Shown: piece by piece, positions 17,433-26,074 of the stretch | How positions within the stretch are numbered: the first letter of the stretch is position 1 | Layout of the letters: every line of letters begins with the position of its first letter | NCBI GenBank assembly: GCA_002336115.1 | Contig: DDEN01000017.1 | Coordinates: forward strand, 62,001 to 126,000 | Direction of reading: 5' to 3' | DNA length: 64,000 nucleotides | Source of the DNA: Chitinophagaceae bacterium UBA1953 | GTDB taxonomy: Bacteria > Bacteroidota > Bacteroidia > Chitinophagales > Chitinophagaceae | Translations under genes and position numbers: made by a program | The notes under the pieces: model-generated | Told to the model about the DNA's origin: nothing | Database searches by the model: none | Seen by the model: only the letters and a program-made list of their open reading frames with translations

Positions 17433-19673
17433 ATGACAGAGTTTTCAGCGAAGATTGCGGGCCTTCTGAATTTGCGTATTCCACAGGTTGATGCAGTTCT
17501 TGAATTGTTTGCAGAAGGTGCCACTATCCCGTTTATTGCCCGCTATAGAAAAGATAAAACAGGCAATCTTGACGAAGTTCAGATTCAGCAAATACAAGAT
17601 CAGCAAAAATTCCTGAAAGAATTTACTGAGCGAAAAGCATTTATAGAGAAAACGATTGCTGAACAGGGTAAAATGACAGAACTGTTGCAACAAAAATTAA
17701 ATGACGCATCTACCCTTAATGAACTTGAAGATATTTATCTTCCTTACAAACCAAAACGGAAAACAAAAGCACAAGCTGCCAAGGAAAACGGACTTGAGCC
17801 CCTTGCTCTTTTATTGCTGGAGCAAAAGGAGATTGATATTACTGAACAGGCGGCTGCTTTTATTAATGAAAAAATAAAATCGGCTGAAGAAGCTTTGCAG
17901 GGAGCAAGAGATATTATTTCCGAAATGGTGAATGAGGATGCAACAGTGCGTGCAAAGCTCAGAAAATATTTTGAAGAAGAAGCCCTCGTAAAAAGCACAG
18001 TGATAAAAGATAAAGAAACTGATGGAGCTAAATTCAAAGACTATTTCGACTTTAGTGAACCTGTTCATAAAATTCCATCACACCGGATACTTGCCATTCT
18101 TCGTGGATTTACAGAAGGTATTTTAAAGATGAGTATTGAACCTGAAGAAGAAACTTCTATTGAACTCATCGCATCACAATATGTAAAAGGTTTAAGCGAA
18201 AGCTCTTCCCAGGTAAAAAAAGCAGTGAAAGATGCGTACAAAAGATTATTACAGCCAAGCCTGGAAACAGAATTTCGTTCACAACTGAAACAAAAAGGCG
18301 ATGAAGAAGCTATTACTGTATTTGCTGAAAATTTAAGACAACTGCTATTGGGCAGCCCATTGGGAAGCAAGCGAATTCTTGCTATCGATCCGGGTTACCG
18401 CACAGGTTGTAAAATTGTTTGTCTTGATGAAAAAGGCGATTTGCAGACAACCGATCTCATATTCATTCACGAACCGGGCAAATTATTTTCTTCTGAGCAA
18501 ACAATCAGGCATTTGGTGAATACGTATAAAACAGAAGTATTTGCAATTGGCGATGGAACAGCAGGAAGAGAAACTGAACAGTTTATTAAGAAATTAAATC
18601 TTGGCTTGCCAATATTCCTTGTAAATGAAGACGGCGCTTCAGTTTACAGTGCAAGTGAAGTTGCCCGTGAAGAATTTCCTGATAAAGATGTTACAGTACG
18701 GGGTGCTGTGAGTATTGGAAGAAGATTAATGGACCCTTTGGCAGAGCTGGTAAAGATTGATCCAAAGAGCATTGGTGTTGGCCAATATCAGCATGATGTT
18801 AACCAAGTTCGGTTAAAAGAACGCCTGGATCAAACAGTTATCAGTTGTGTAAACCAGGTTGGTGTTAATCTTAACACAGCAAGTAAACATTTGCTGAGTT
18901 ATGTTAGCGGTATTAACAGCAGTATTGCAGAAAACATTGTGAAATACAGGAATGAAACAGGAAGATTCTCAAACCGGAACCAGTTATTAAAAGTACCAAG
19001 ACTTGGCGAAAAAGCGTTTGAACAATGTGCGGGGTTTCTTCGCATTTCTGATGGAGAAAACCCACTTGACAAAAGTTCAGTACATCCGGAAGCATATTCA
19101 TTGGTTGAAAAAATGGCAGATGATCTTCATTTGAAAGTGGAAGATTTGATTGGAAATGAAGCGAACATCAGACAAATCATTTCAAAAAAATATATTACCG
19201 AACAATTTGGTGAGCTGACAATTCATGATATACTCAAAGAACTTGTAAAACCCGGGCTTGATCCAAGAAGTGAAGCACAGGTATTTGAATATGCCAATAT
19301 TTTCAGTATTGAAGAAGTTATACCCGGCATGATAATACCCGGTATTGTAACCAACCTTACAAGATTTGGTGCATTTGTAGATATTGGTGTAAAACAGGAT
19401 GGGCTTGTGCATGTTTCAGAAATATCGCATGACTATATTACAGATCCTGCTGAAAAACTAAAGCTGAATGATAAAGTTATGGTGAAGGTTGTTGAAGTTG
19501 ATCTTGTAAGAAAGCGAATTGCTTTATCAATTAAGCAAACAGAAGAAGCACCGGCAAGAAATTCAAAAAACAGGAGCAACAGCAATCAGCGTTTTCAGAA
19601 AAAGGAAGAAGACCTGAGTACCCTAAGTGTAAATGATGCTCTTGCTGCTTTAAAAAAGAAATTTGGCAAATAG
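17433..19673 (+). CDS. tex: Tex-family RNA-binding transcription accessory protein
   Basis: Cytoplasmic nucleic-acid-binding protein of the Tex family (746 residues, close to the usual length of about 720-780), involved in RNA-polymerase-associated functions in studied bacteria. The order matches the known Tex architecture: helical N-terminal region (PFIARYRKDKTGNLDEVQI), a YqgF/RNase H-like domain (ILAIDPGYRTGCKIVCLDEKG, near residue 317-410), helix-hairpin-helix motifs (NLNTASKHLLSYVSGI and RNQLLKVPRLGEKAFEQCAG, near 480-560), and an S1 RNA-binding domain (GMIIPGIVTNLTRFGAFVDI, near 632-705). A short basic tail (RNSKNRSNSNQRFQKK) precedes a last amphipathic helix. It is single-gene with its own terminator. 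Confidence 0.96.
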   Translation: MTEFSAKIAGLLNLRIPQVDAVLELFAEGATIPFIARYRKDKTGNLDEVQIQQIQDQQKFLKEFTERKAFIEKTIAEQGKMTELLQQKLNDASTLNELEDIYLPYKPKRKTKAQAAKENGLEPLALLLLEQKEIDITEQAAAFINEKIKSAEEALQGARDIISEMVNEDATVRAKLRKYFEEEALVKSTVIKDKETDGAKFKDYFDFSEPVHKIPSHRILAILRGFTEGILKMSIEPEEETSIELIASQYVKGLSESSSQVKKAVKDAYKRLLQPSLETEFRSQLKQKGDEEAITVFAENLRQLLLGSPLGSKRILAIDPGYRTGCKIVCLDEKGDLQTTDLIFIHEPGKLFSSEQTIRHLVNTYKTEVFAIGDGTAGRETEQFIKKLNLGLPIFLVNEDGASVYSASEVAREEFPDKDVTVRGAVSIGRRLMDPLAELVKIDPKSIGVGQYQHDVNQVRLKERLDQTVISCVNQVGVNLNTASKHLLSYVSGINSSIAENIVKYRNETGRFSNRNQLLKVPRLGEKAFEQCAGFLRISDGENPLDKSSVHPEAYSLVEKMADDLHLKVEDLIGNEANIRQIISKKYITEQFGELTIHDILKELVKPGLDPRSEAQVFEYANIFSIEEVIPGMIIPGIVTNLTRFGAFVDIGVKQDGLVHVSEISHDYITDPAEKLKLNDKVMVKVVEVDLVRKRIALSIKQTEEAPARNSKNRSNSNQRFQKKEEDLSTLSVNDALAALKKKFGK

Positions 19674-19680
19674 GTACAAA

Positions 19681-19710
19681 TAAAAATTCCTGCACTTGCA
19701 GGAATTTTTA
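19681..19710 (+). terminator. Terminator of tex
   Basis: AAAAATTCCTGCA and its complement almost directly abut and end in a T5 run. The A-rich left arm makes it usable from both strands. Confidence 0.85.
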
Positions 19711-19761
19711 TTATTTATTGAGTCTTGTCTTTCTTGTTACGTTTACGTGGCATCAATCTCA

Positions 19762-19803
19762 TAATTAAAAAATAACAGGCGCAACTATTAAAATGCACCT
19801 GTT
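19762..19803 (-). terminator. Terminator of the 19811 beta-barrel gene
   Basis: On the minus strand, AACAGGTGC pairs with GCGCCTGTT (one G-T pair) around a 12-base loop and is followed by TATTTTTT. It starts 8 bases after the stop of the minus-strand gene. Confidence 0.75.
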
Positions 19804-19810
19804 TAGCAGA

Positions 19811-20506
19811 TTACAAACGAAAACCAACGGTAAAACTCAGAACTCTGTGTTTGTTGTTATTATCTGCACTGCTATTTGAACCTGACTGTAATTTGGCAAG
19901 TCCAAGTCCGTAGTTAACTGAGAACATCATTGATTCACCTTCAAAACCAACGGTACCGTTTAATCCATAATCAAATCTGCGCATGATACCAAAGCCTGCT
20001 CCTTCTTCAGAAGAAGTTGTAGGATCATCATTTGAAAATTCAATGTTTTTATTGCTGCTGAATGCCACACCAAATATTTTTCCATCGGCTTTATTTTTAC
20101 CTGCTACACCCATTGCGCCATAAGGGCCTGCTCCAAAAAAGAATTTTGAATTTTTATCGGCTAAAGGAACTTTTACTACGAGGTTAACCGGCACTTCAAT
20201 GTACAAAGGATTTGATGTAGCCCTGTAATAATTTGCATCCGTAGTATTTCCCGATTGCGTTTTAGAACCCTTTCCTGTGAAAAAGAGCCCCGGCTGTAAA
20301 GACAATACATCTTTAACAATAGGAAAATCGCCCTGCAGCCCTACATGAAAACTGGGAAGCATTTTTGCATCATCAACAGTTCCATTATCTGTAACGGAAA
20401 CATTGGCGAGGTTTAAGCCAGCTTTAACAAAAACAGATGATTTCTGCGCATTTACTCCTGTTGCAATTGCAACAAGAAAAAGAAAGGACAAAATTTTTGA
20501 CTTCAT
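19811..20506 (-). CDS. Outer-membrane beta-barrel (porin-family) protein
   Basis: Outer-membrane protein of the PorT/OMP_b-brl type common in Bacteroidota. The start at 20506 gives a clean signal peptide (MKSKILSFLFLVAIATGVNAQ) and a 231-residue product; in-frame ATGs at 20521 and 20524 are alternatives. The mature chain begins KSSVFVKAGLNLANVS, has typical strand and turn patterns (PLYIEVPVNLVVKVPL, KFFFGAGPYGAMGVAG), an Asn/Ser-rich loop (SGSNSSADNNNKHR), and ends LSFTVGFRL with an aromatic two residues from the end, the BAM recognition pattern. The function is probably structural or transport-related; no ligand can be predicted. Confidence 0.88.
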   Translation of the reverse strand: MKSKILSFLFLVAIATGVNAQKSSVFVKAGLNLANVSVTDNGTVDDAKMLPSFHVGLQGDFPIVKDVLSLQPGLFFTGKGSKTQSGNTTDANYYRATSNPLYIEVPVNLVVKVPLADKNSKFFFGAGPYGAMGVAGKNKADGKIFGVAFSSNKNIEFSNDDPTTSSEEGAGFGIMRRFDYGLNGTVGFEGESMMFSVNYGLGLAKLQSGSNSSADNNNKHRVLSFTVGFRL

Positions 20507-20600
20507 AAAATTATTTTTCATCATATTTTCAAACACTATGCCAAAAAAATAAATGAAAAAAAACTACAACAGAAAATAGAATAAAAAATAAAGTATTTAT

Positions 20601-21737
20601 TTAGTCAACAACCTGATCAACATAAGCCGACACCCAACCAACTTGTCCGTTTTTAACAAGATAAAATTGTTTTGCTTCGCTTACTGATTTAAACTGGCGC
20701 ATAATACGTAATAACAATGCAGTACCGGCCATCATTGAACGCTGATCGAAAACTGAATGCACTCTTTTTATTTCGGCACCAGTTGCTTTCTTGTCCCATA
20801 ATCCCTCGCCCATTTTGTTTAACAGGTACGTTTCAGATAAAGAACCGTAGTTTTCAGATAAACGTTTGTAAAAACGTTCCACATCTTCGTAAGTAACGGG
20901 TACAATTGCATTATTAATTAATTCAGGATAAATCAGAGTTGCGGTTGCCCATGCAATACCACCGCTGAAAGCAATATGATCGCTTACAGGATAACTTCCG
21001 CTTAAGTTAACCGCATAAATAATCTCAGAATTTTCAGCACCCGCAGTTACCCGTTGTAAAACACGGCTGTAGTTTGCAAGCGATTTATCATCGGTACATA
21101 ATTTTTCCGTTGCATTGGCTGTGCTTTTTGTTCCCCATGAAAGTTGAAACAAATAAAACTCACTGTCATTTCCATAAGGAAAAAATCCGCCTTTTGTATT
21201 GCCACTTCCTATATCTATCAGAAACGTATTGTAACGCCTTGCTAATGGCACAATTCCTAAATGAGACAGTTTAGCTTCCTGCAAAACAGAAACCACTTCA
21301 ACAATGCGGTCGGGTTCGTTTATTTTCTGTTTGAAATCGTTAATAAAATTATTGATCCAGTCCTTTTTATTTTCTTTATCAGCCTGAATTTTCACACCAC
21401 TGCTGATAACTGTGAATATGCGTTTTGACGGAATTGAATAATTAGAAAGAGCAACATTAAACAAAGACGACAACCCGGATAATGTTGCATCATACGTTTG
21501 TTTGGTAAATGAAATAAAATCTGTATTAACTGAAGTGTCTTTAACAATAGAAAATGAATTTCCGTTTTCCTTGCTTTTTTTGAGTTCAACAATGCTGAGC
21601 TTTACACCTTTCGATCCTACTTCAATACCTGCATAAATATTTGCTGCACTGTATTTTGCTTTATTACTGGTTTGCGCAACTGTTACTGAAACGACAATAC
21701 ACAAAACCGGGAACAACAACTTAAACCTTTTAGTCAT
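20601..21737 (-). CDS. Exported Ppx/GppA-like ASKHA-fold protein
   Basis: A 378-residue protein combining an export signal (MTKRFKLLFPVLCIVVSVTVAQ) with an ASKHA fold resembling exopolyphosphatase/pppGpp phosphatase. The first phosphate loop is YAGIEVGSKGVKLS (35-48). VLQEAKLSHLGI (151-161) matches the GNEEARLIFMGV stretch of E. coli Ppx, with Glu154 at the place of catalytic Glu121. The second phosphate loop is FLIDIGSGNTKGGFF (172-186), where the Ppx Glu after Ser-Thr is Lys. FSGGIAWA (257-264) fits the third motif. Cytoplasmic location is the rule for this fold, so export is unusual. The gene follows a membrane-anchored coiled-coil gene by 112 bases on the same strand. The substrate is unknown; binding without hydrolysis is possible. 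Confidence 0.8.
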   Translation of the reverse strand: MTKRFKLLFPVLCIVVSVTVAQTSNKAKYSAANIYAGIEVGSKGVKLSIVELKKSKENGNSFSIVKDTSVNTDFISFTKQTYDATLSGLSSLFNVALSNYSIPSKRIFTVISSGVKIQADKENKKDWINNFINDFKQKINEPDRIVEVVSVLQEAKLSHLGIVPLARRYNTFLIDIGSGNTKGGFFPYGNDSEFYLFQLSWGTKSTANATEKLCTDDKSLANYSRVLQRVTAGAENSEIIYAVNLSGSYPVSDHIAFSGGIAWATATLIYPELINNAIVPVTYEDVERFYKRLSENYGSLSETYLLNKMGEGLWDKKATGAEIKRVHSVFDQRSMMAGTALLLRIMRQFKSVSEAKQFYLVKNGQVGWVSAYVDQVVD

Positions 21738-21849
21738 TTTTGAAACTTTTGTATTAAAAAAATATCAGTAAAAATACTCAAACTCTATTGGTTGAACCTG
21801 TTTGTAAGCTGAATTGCTGCAACTGTGAAAAAAATGTGATTAAAACAAA

Positions 21850-22719
21850 TTAATTCAGCTTTAAATCAGCTTTGCCTATCCGCTGGCCTTTGTGATAAAT
21901 CTGTACTGTATATAAACCCCACTCAATACCGGCAGGTTTAATTATAAATGAAATTTTCTTCATTTCACCGTTCGTATAACTGAGAATACTTTTTCTTGTA
22001 TAGGGAATTCGTGTGCCATTTGCCGACGAAAACATTCCGGCCTGCCATTGATCGTCCTGTATAACAGTACCCCCTGGTGCTGTAACCACAATATAAATTT
22101 CATCATTATTTAAAGTAGCCGAACCATTCTGCAATGAGCAGGCAACAGTTAAATATTCTGCAGTTTCAGCTTTTGTTGTAGAATTACCTGTACCCGAAAC
22201 CATTGCCTTTATTGAAGCATTAGTTGCAATAAGATTTGTGGCAACGCCACTTTTTACATCAGTTGTTTTTTTTGTTTCAACTGAAGGTCTCTGTTCTATT
22301 ACATTATTTTTCGTTTTCTTTACAAGAACATCGCCCCGGCTTTGCGCCCCCTTGTTAAACTGGTTTACTTTCTGCTCAAGTACCAGTATTTTATCTTCTG
22401 CCTTCTTTAATTCGTCCTTTGTAATATTGTTTACATTGAGTATAATATTTACTTCTGTACGCAAACTGTCAATTTCATTTATTTTCTGATTGAGCTCTGT
22501 ATTCAACGAATCCTTATCAACCTGAACTGTTCCAAGCCTGATTAACGCATTTGCATAATTACGCTGCAGAGAGTCATTTACCGTTTGCTGGTTGGCGCTG
22601 TCTTCTTTTGTCTGGATTTCCGGGGATGAATAATGGCTTTTATCATAAATATGATAACCCCATGTTGCTACAAGGCAAAGCGATACAATCAAGAGCAATA
22701 TGGTTTTACCATCTTTCAT
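21850..22719 (-). CDS. Membrane-anchored coiled-coil protein with a C-terminal beta domain
   Basis: A 289-residue protein: a short basic N-terminus and one uncleaved-looking membrane helix (ILLLIVSLCLVATWGYHIY, about 7-25), a long periplasmic coiled coil (about 40-125; NALIRLGTVQVDKDSLNTEL, KDELKKAEDKILVLEQKVNQF), a Lys/Thr-rich linker, and a beta-rich C-terminal domain (about 185-289) with AEYLTVACSLQNGSATL, IYIVVTAPGG and GLYTVQIYHKGQRIGKADLKL. No named family recognised. The layout resembles a tether holding a small Ig-like domain away from the membrane. It lies upstream of the exported ASKHA gene on the same strand and probably belongs with it. A -7-like box (TTAGTTTG) lies seven bases before its ATG. 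Confidence 0.8.
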   Translation of the reverse strand: MKDGKTILLLIVSLCLVATWGYHIYDKSHYSSPEIQTKEDSANQQTVNDSLQRNYANALIRLGTVQVDKDSLNTELNQKINEIDSLRTEVNIILNVNNITKDELKKAEDKILVLEQKVNQFNKGAQSRGDVLVKKTKNNVIEQRPSVETKKTTDVKSGVATNLIATNASIKAMVSGTGNSTTKAETAEYLTVACSLQNGSATLNNDEIYIVVTAPGGTVIQDDQWQAGMFSSANGTRIPYTRKSILSYTNGEMKKISFIIKPAGIEWGLYTVQIYHKGQRIGKADLKLN

Positions 22720-22726
22720 ACGGCTG

Positions 22727-22734
22727 CAAACTAA
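22727..22734 (-). promoter_or_regulatory. -7-like box before the coiled-coil gene
   Basis: Minus strand TTAGTTTG, seven of eight matches to TAnnTTTG, ending seven bases before the ATG at 22719. It would give a nearly leaderless mRNA for the coiled-coil/ASKHA pair. Confidence 0.4.
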
Positions 22735-22791
22735 TCATTATAACCATGCCTCTGAGATAAGTACCTTCAGTTGTGGAAAAGCTGTGAAATG

Positions 22792-22820
22792 AAAATCCTC
22801 CGGCAAGCGGAGGATTTTTG
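22792..22820 (-). terminator. Terminator of the DUF2911 gene
   Basis: AAATCCTCCG and CGGAGGATTT form a ten-base stem with a five-base loop and T4 on either side, 18 bases after the DUF2911 stop. It separates this gene from the coiled-coil/ASKHA pair. Confidence 0.85.
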
Positions 22821-22837
22821 AGCAATTTTTAGAATTC

Positions 22838-23356
22838 TTATTGTGTTACCGTGAATATTATTTCCAGTTTTTCCCACAGAATAGAAACGCTTCCATCCAC
22901 TTTCCCTTCAATTTTCAGTTGTTCGGTAAAACCATTTGAAAAACCAGGGCGAACTGTTACACGTAAAGCATCATCGGCCTGGTTATATTTGAAAGCCCCC
23001 CACTGTGCAACAGTTTTATTAAAAATAATAATCCATTCATCTTTACCGGGAATAGTAAACAATGCATATTTGCCTTTAGGCAAAGTCTGGCCTTCAACTT
23101 TCACATCCTGATCGGTTTCAAAAACAGTTGCTTCGTTTGCACCTGTACGCCATACTTCATTATAAGGAACTAACTTTCCCCATATTTCCCTGCCTTTAAC
23201 CGATGGCGCACTATAACTGATTTTAATATTGGCTGTACCTGCTTTAAATTCGGTTGATTCAGGTGGGCTTGGACGTTTGCTTTTGTCATTCTGAGCGTAA
23301 GCGGTAACTGTAACAAAAAGAGAAATCACAGTCAGAAGAGCCAGTAATTGTTTCAT
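22838..23356 (-). CDS. Secreted DUF2911 protein
   Basis: Exported protein of 172 residues with signal peptide MKQLLALLTVISLFVTVTAYAQ and a DUF2911 domain, a beta-rich family of unknown function widespread in Bacteroidota. Typical stretches are IKISYSAPSVKGREIWGKLV, YNEVWRTGANEATVFETDQD, LPKGKYALFTIPGKDEWIII, and FNKTVAQWGAFKYNQADDAL. The usual length is about 170-280, so this is the short form holding only the core domain. It is a single-gene unit with its own terminator. Confidence 0.93.
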   Translation of the reverse strand: MKQLLALLTVISLFVTVTAYAQNDKSKRPSPPESTEFKAGTANIKISYSAPSVKGREIWGKLVPYNEVWRTGANEATVFETDQDVKVEGQTLPKGKYALFTIPGKDEWIIIFNKTVAQWGAFKYNQADDALRVTVRPGFSNGFTEQLKIEGKVDGSVSILWEKLEIIFTVTQ

Positions 23357-23444
23357 ATTTTATTTTTTATCGTTAACAATAAGCACTGATAAATAACTTA
23401 AATAGTGCTGCTGGATATATGCAATTCAAAATTTTCGTTTAATT

Positions 23445-23469
23445 TATAAAAAGCAAAACGTTTTTGCTA
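23445..23469 (-). terminator. Terminator of the BNR-repeat gene
   Basis: On the minus strand AGCAAAA, a three-base loop and TTTTGCT are followed by TTTTTATAA, 17 bases after the stop of the large secreted repeat protein. The stem is short, hence moderate confidence. Confidence 0.6.
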
Positions 23470-23485
23470 ATTGTTTCAGACATTC

Positions 23486-26050
23486 TTATTTTATTTCCGA
23501 CTTTTTCTTTTCAAAATAAGCTTTATCAGTTGCCAGTTTCTGCACTTCGCTGAGCGATGCAACGTAAATGCTTCTTCCATGTGTACCCAGCACAATTTCA
23601 TTTTCCCGTTCCTGAATAGCAATATCATGAACTGCAACACCCGGCAATCCTGTATTCCATGCCATACAACTTACGCCGCCGTCAACAGAAACATACAAAC
23701 CATGATCGGTTCCAATGTAAAGTATGTTTTCTGCTTTGGGATCTTCTTTCACAACATTCACCGGTTCTACAGGAAGATCTGAACATATTTGTTTCCACGT
23801 TGTACCATAATCATCGCTCATAAATACATATGAGTTGAAATGATCGTTACGGTAACCATTTAATGAAACATATACTCTGCTTTCCTTGAAACGTGATGCG
23901 ATAACCCTGCTTATATATAAGCCCTGAACATTTTTGGGAAGCTTTGTATAAACTGCAGCCCAACTGTAGCCACCATCTTTTGTTACATGGATAAGTCCAT
24001 CATCACTGCCAACATAAATTAAGCCAAAACGCAAAGGCGATTCGCTGATGGTCACCAGCGTTCCAAAAGGAACATTTCCTTCTTTACCACCGCCGGTTAA
24101 ATCTCCGCTAAGGTTAGATGGGTTTTCACCACGGCTAAAACTTTTGTGAAACCTGTTACTTCCGTAATAAAATACATCCTGGTTATGCTTCGATAAAAGA
24201 ATGGGCGTTTGCCAGTTAAAACGCAAAGGCTTTTCGCCTAATTCATGTGCCGGACGTACATTCGCTCTTGCTACATAAGGTTTGGTTTTGTCAACTCTTG
24301 AATAAGCACCAAACTGGTAGCCTGTATATACGGTTGAATTATCTCTTGTATCAACCTGCACCTGCATACCATCACCACCGTTGATGGCTTTAAACGCATA
24401 GCTTCCATCATCCTGCCAGTCGTTGCTTTCTTTATTGTTTGAAGGGCCATACCATGTACCATTATCCTGCAATCCGCCATAAACATTATAAGGCTTGGCA
24501 TCATCAACAGTTACCGAATAGAACTGTCCAACAGCAGGAGCATTGGCTTTATACCATGTATCGCCATCATCATAAGAAATATTTACACCTCCGTCATTTC
24601 CATTAATGATGTGCGAATCTTTTTTAGGATCAACCCACAAAGCATGATGATCGGCATGTACATTTCCTTTATCAATTACCTTAAAGTTTTTACCACCATC
24701 GGTACTCAACATGGCATTGTAACCCAGAATAAAAACTTTATCAGGATTTGTGTGCGATGTAAATACTTTGGCGAAGTAATAACCGTATGTACTGAATAAA
24801 GTCAATGGCTTTTCATTTACTTTCTTCCACGATTGACCGGCATTATCGCTTCGGTAAACTTCACAACCTTTAATGGCATTGTTGCTGAAGCCATCATCGC
24901 CTGTATCAAAATAATCCCACAATGCAACAGGCTGAATTTTTCCTGAAGTAACCATTTCCTTTACCACTGCTGCAGTATATTTTGAAGGATAACGTTGCTT
25001 ACGTAAAAACGATTCAAGCTTTTTATCATCAAGTGCTATCAGTTGTTCTTTGTCCATTGTTTTGAAATCTTTCAACTGTAAAACAGTATCAGCCGTTTTT
25101 TTAGATGAGGTATCAGCCTGTGGTTCATTATTATCAATTACAGCATAAACAATATTCGGGTTTTGAGGAAACACAGTTAAACCAATTCTGCCAAGCTTTT
25201 TTCCTTCAGCAAAACCACTACCTGCACCACTAATCAGTTTCCATGTATTGCCACCATCATTACTTTTATAAATGCCGCTGGTTGCGCCACTTTCTTCAAA
25301 TTTCCATGCACGTCTTGTACGGTACCAGACAGCAGCATACAACTCAGTAGGGTTGTTGGGATTGATATCCATTTCGACAGCTCCGGTATTTTCATCAACA
25401 AACAATGTTTGTTTCCATGTTTTTCCTCCATCAGTTGTTTTAAAAACACCACGTTCTTTATTGGGTGAATAAAGATGGCCCAGCGCAGCCACCCAAGCAG
25501 TATTAGGATCAGTTGGATGAAGCTGAATTTTTCCAATATGCTGTGTTTCGCTTAAACCAAGATACTCCCATGTTTTTCCATTATCCATGCTTTTGTAAAC
25601 ACCATCACCTGCATAAGATGAGCGGCTGCTGTTAACTTCGCCGGTACCTACCCAAATAATGCGGCTGCCATACCATTTTACAGCAATATCACCAATGGTC
25701 ATTACACGCTGGTTATCGAAAATGGGTACAAAAGACTGGCCATTATTTTTTGTATACCACAATCCACCGCTGGCATATGCCACATAAAATTCAGTTGGAT
25801 CTTCCGGATTGGCTTCAATATCTGTAACCCTTCCGCTCATAATTGAAGGACCAATATTGCGGAACTTCGCATCTTTTAACAGCGACTTTTTTTCCAGTTC
25901 TTTACGCATTTGTATTCCCTTGTCTCTTTCCTCAGCAGTAGTAGGCTTAATTTGTGCAACACTGAAAAAAGAAACAAGTAAAAAAGAAAGAACAGCGGTA
26001 ATTTTGAGGAGGCAATTTTTATGAATTGCAGCCGTTTTTAATTCAGGCAT
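23486..26050 (-). CDS. Secreted sortilin-like BNR/Asp-box repeat protein
   Basis: Exported protein of 854 residues built from BNR/Asp-box beta-propeller repeats, seen as repeated SxDxGxTW-type motifs: SMDNGKTW, TTDGGKTW, SNDGGNTW, SDNAGQSW, SYDDGDTW, TKDGGYSW, SDDYGTTW. This is the VPS10/sortilin or photosystem-stability (Ycf48)-like group of propellers, with no catalytic sialidase residues evident. It begins MPELKTAAIHKNCLL and has a signal peptide ending FFSVAQ; an in-frame ATG at 26071 would add seven residues. No C-terminal sorting domain is visible. The divergent MORN gene starts only 24 bases away. The cargo or ligand is unknown. Confidence 0.9.
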   Translation of the reverse strand: MPELKTAAIHKNCLLKITAVLSFLLVSFFSVAQIKPTTAEERDKGIQMRKELEKKSLLKDAKFRNIGPSIMSGRVTDIEANPEDPTEFYVAYASGGLWYTKNNGQSFVPIFDNQRVMTIGDIAVKWYGSRIIWVGTGEVNSSRSSYAGDGVYKSMDNGKTWEYLGLSETQHIGKIQLHPTDPNTAWVAALGHLYSPNKERGVFKTTDGGKTWKQTLFVDENTGAVEMDINPNNPTELYAAVWYRTRRAWKFEESGATSGIYKSNDGGNTWKLISGAGSGFAEGKKLGRIGLTVFPQNPNIVYAVIDNNEPQADTSSKKTADTVLQLKDFKTMDKEQLIALDDKKLESFLRKQRYPSKYTAAVVKEMVTSGKIQPVALWDYFDTGDDGFSNNAIKGCEVYRSDNAGQSWKKVNEKPLTLFSTYGYYFAKVFTSHTNPDKVFILGYNAMLSTDGGKNFKVIDKGNVHADHHALWVDPKKDSHIINGNDGGVNISYDDGDTWYKANAPAVGQFYSVTVDDAKPYNVYGGLQDNGTWYGPSNNKESNDWQDDGSYAFKAINGGDGMQVQVDTRDNSTVYTGYQFGAYSRVDKTKPYVARANVRPAHELGEKPLRFNWQTPILLSKHNQDVFYYGSNRFHKSFSRGENPSNLSGDLTGGGKEGNVPFGTLVTISESPLRFGLIYVGSDDGLIHVTKDGGYSWAAVYTKLPKNVQGLYISRVIASRFKESRVYVSLNGYRNDHFNSYVFMSDDYGTTWKQICSDLPVEPVNVVKEDPKAENILYIGTDHGLYVSVDGGVSCMAWNTGLPGVAVHDIAIQERENEIVLGTHGRSIYVASLSEVQKLATDKAYFEKKKSEIK

Positions 26051-26074
26051 TTGGGTTGATTTTAATCTCATGTT

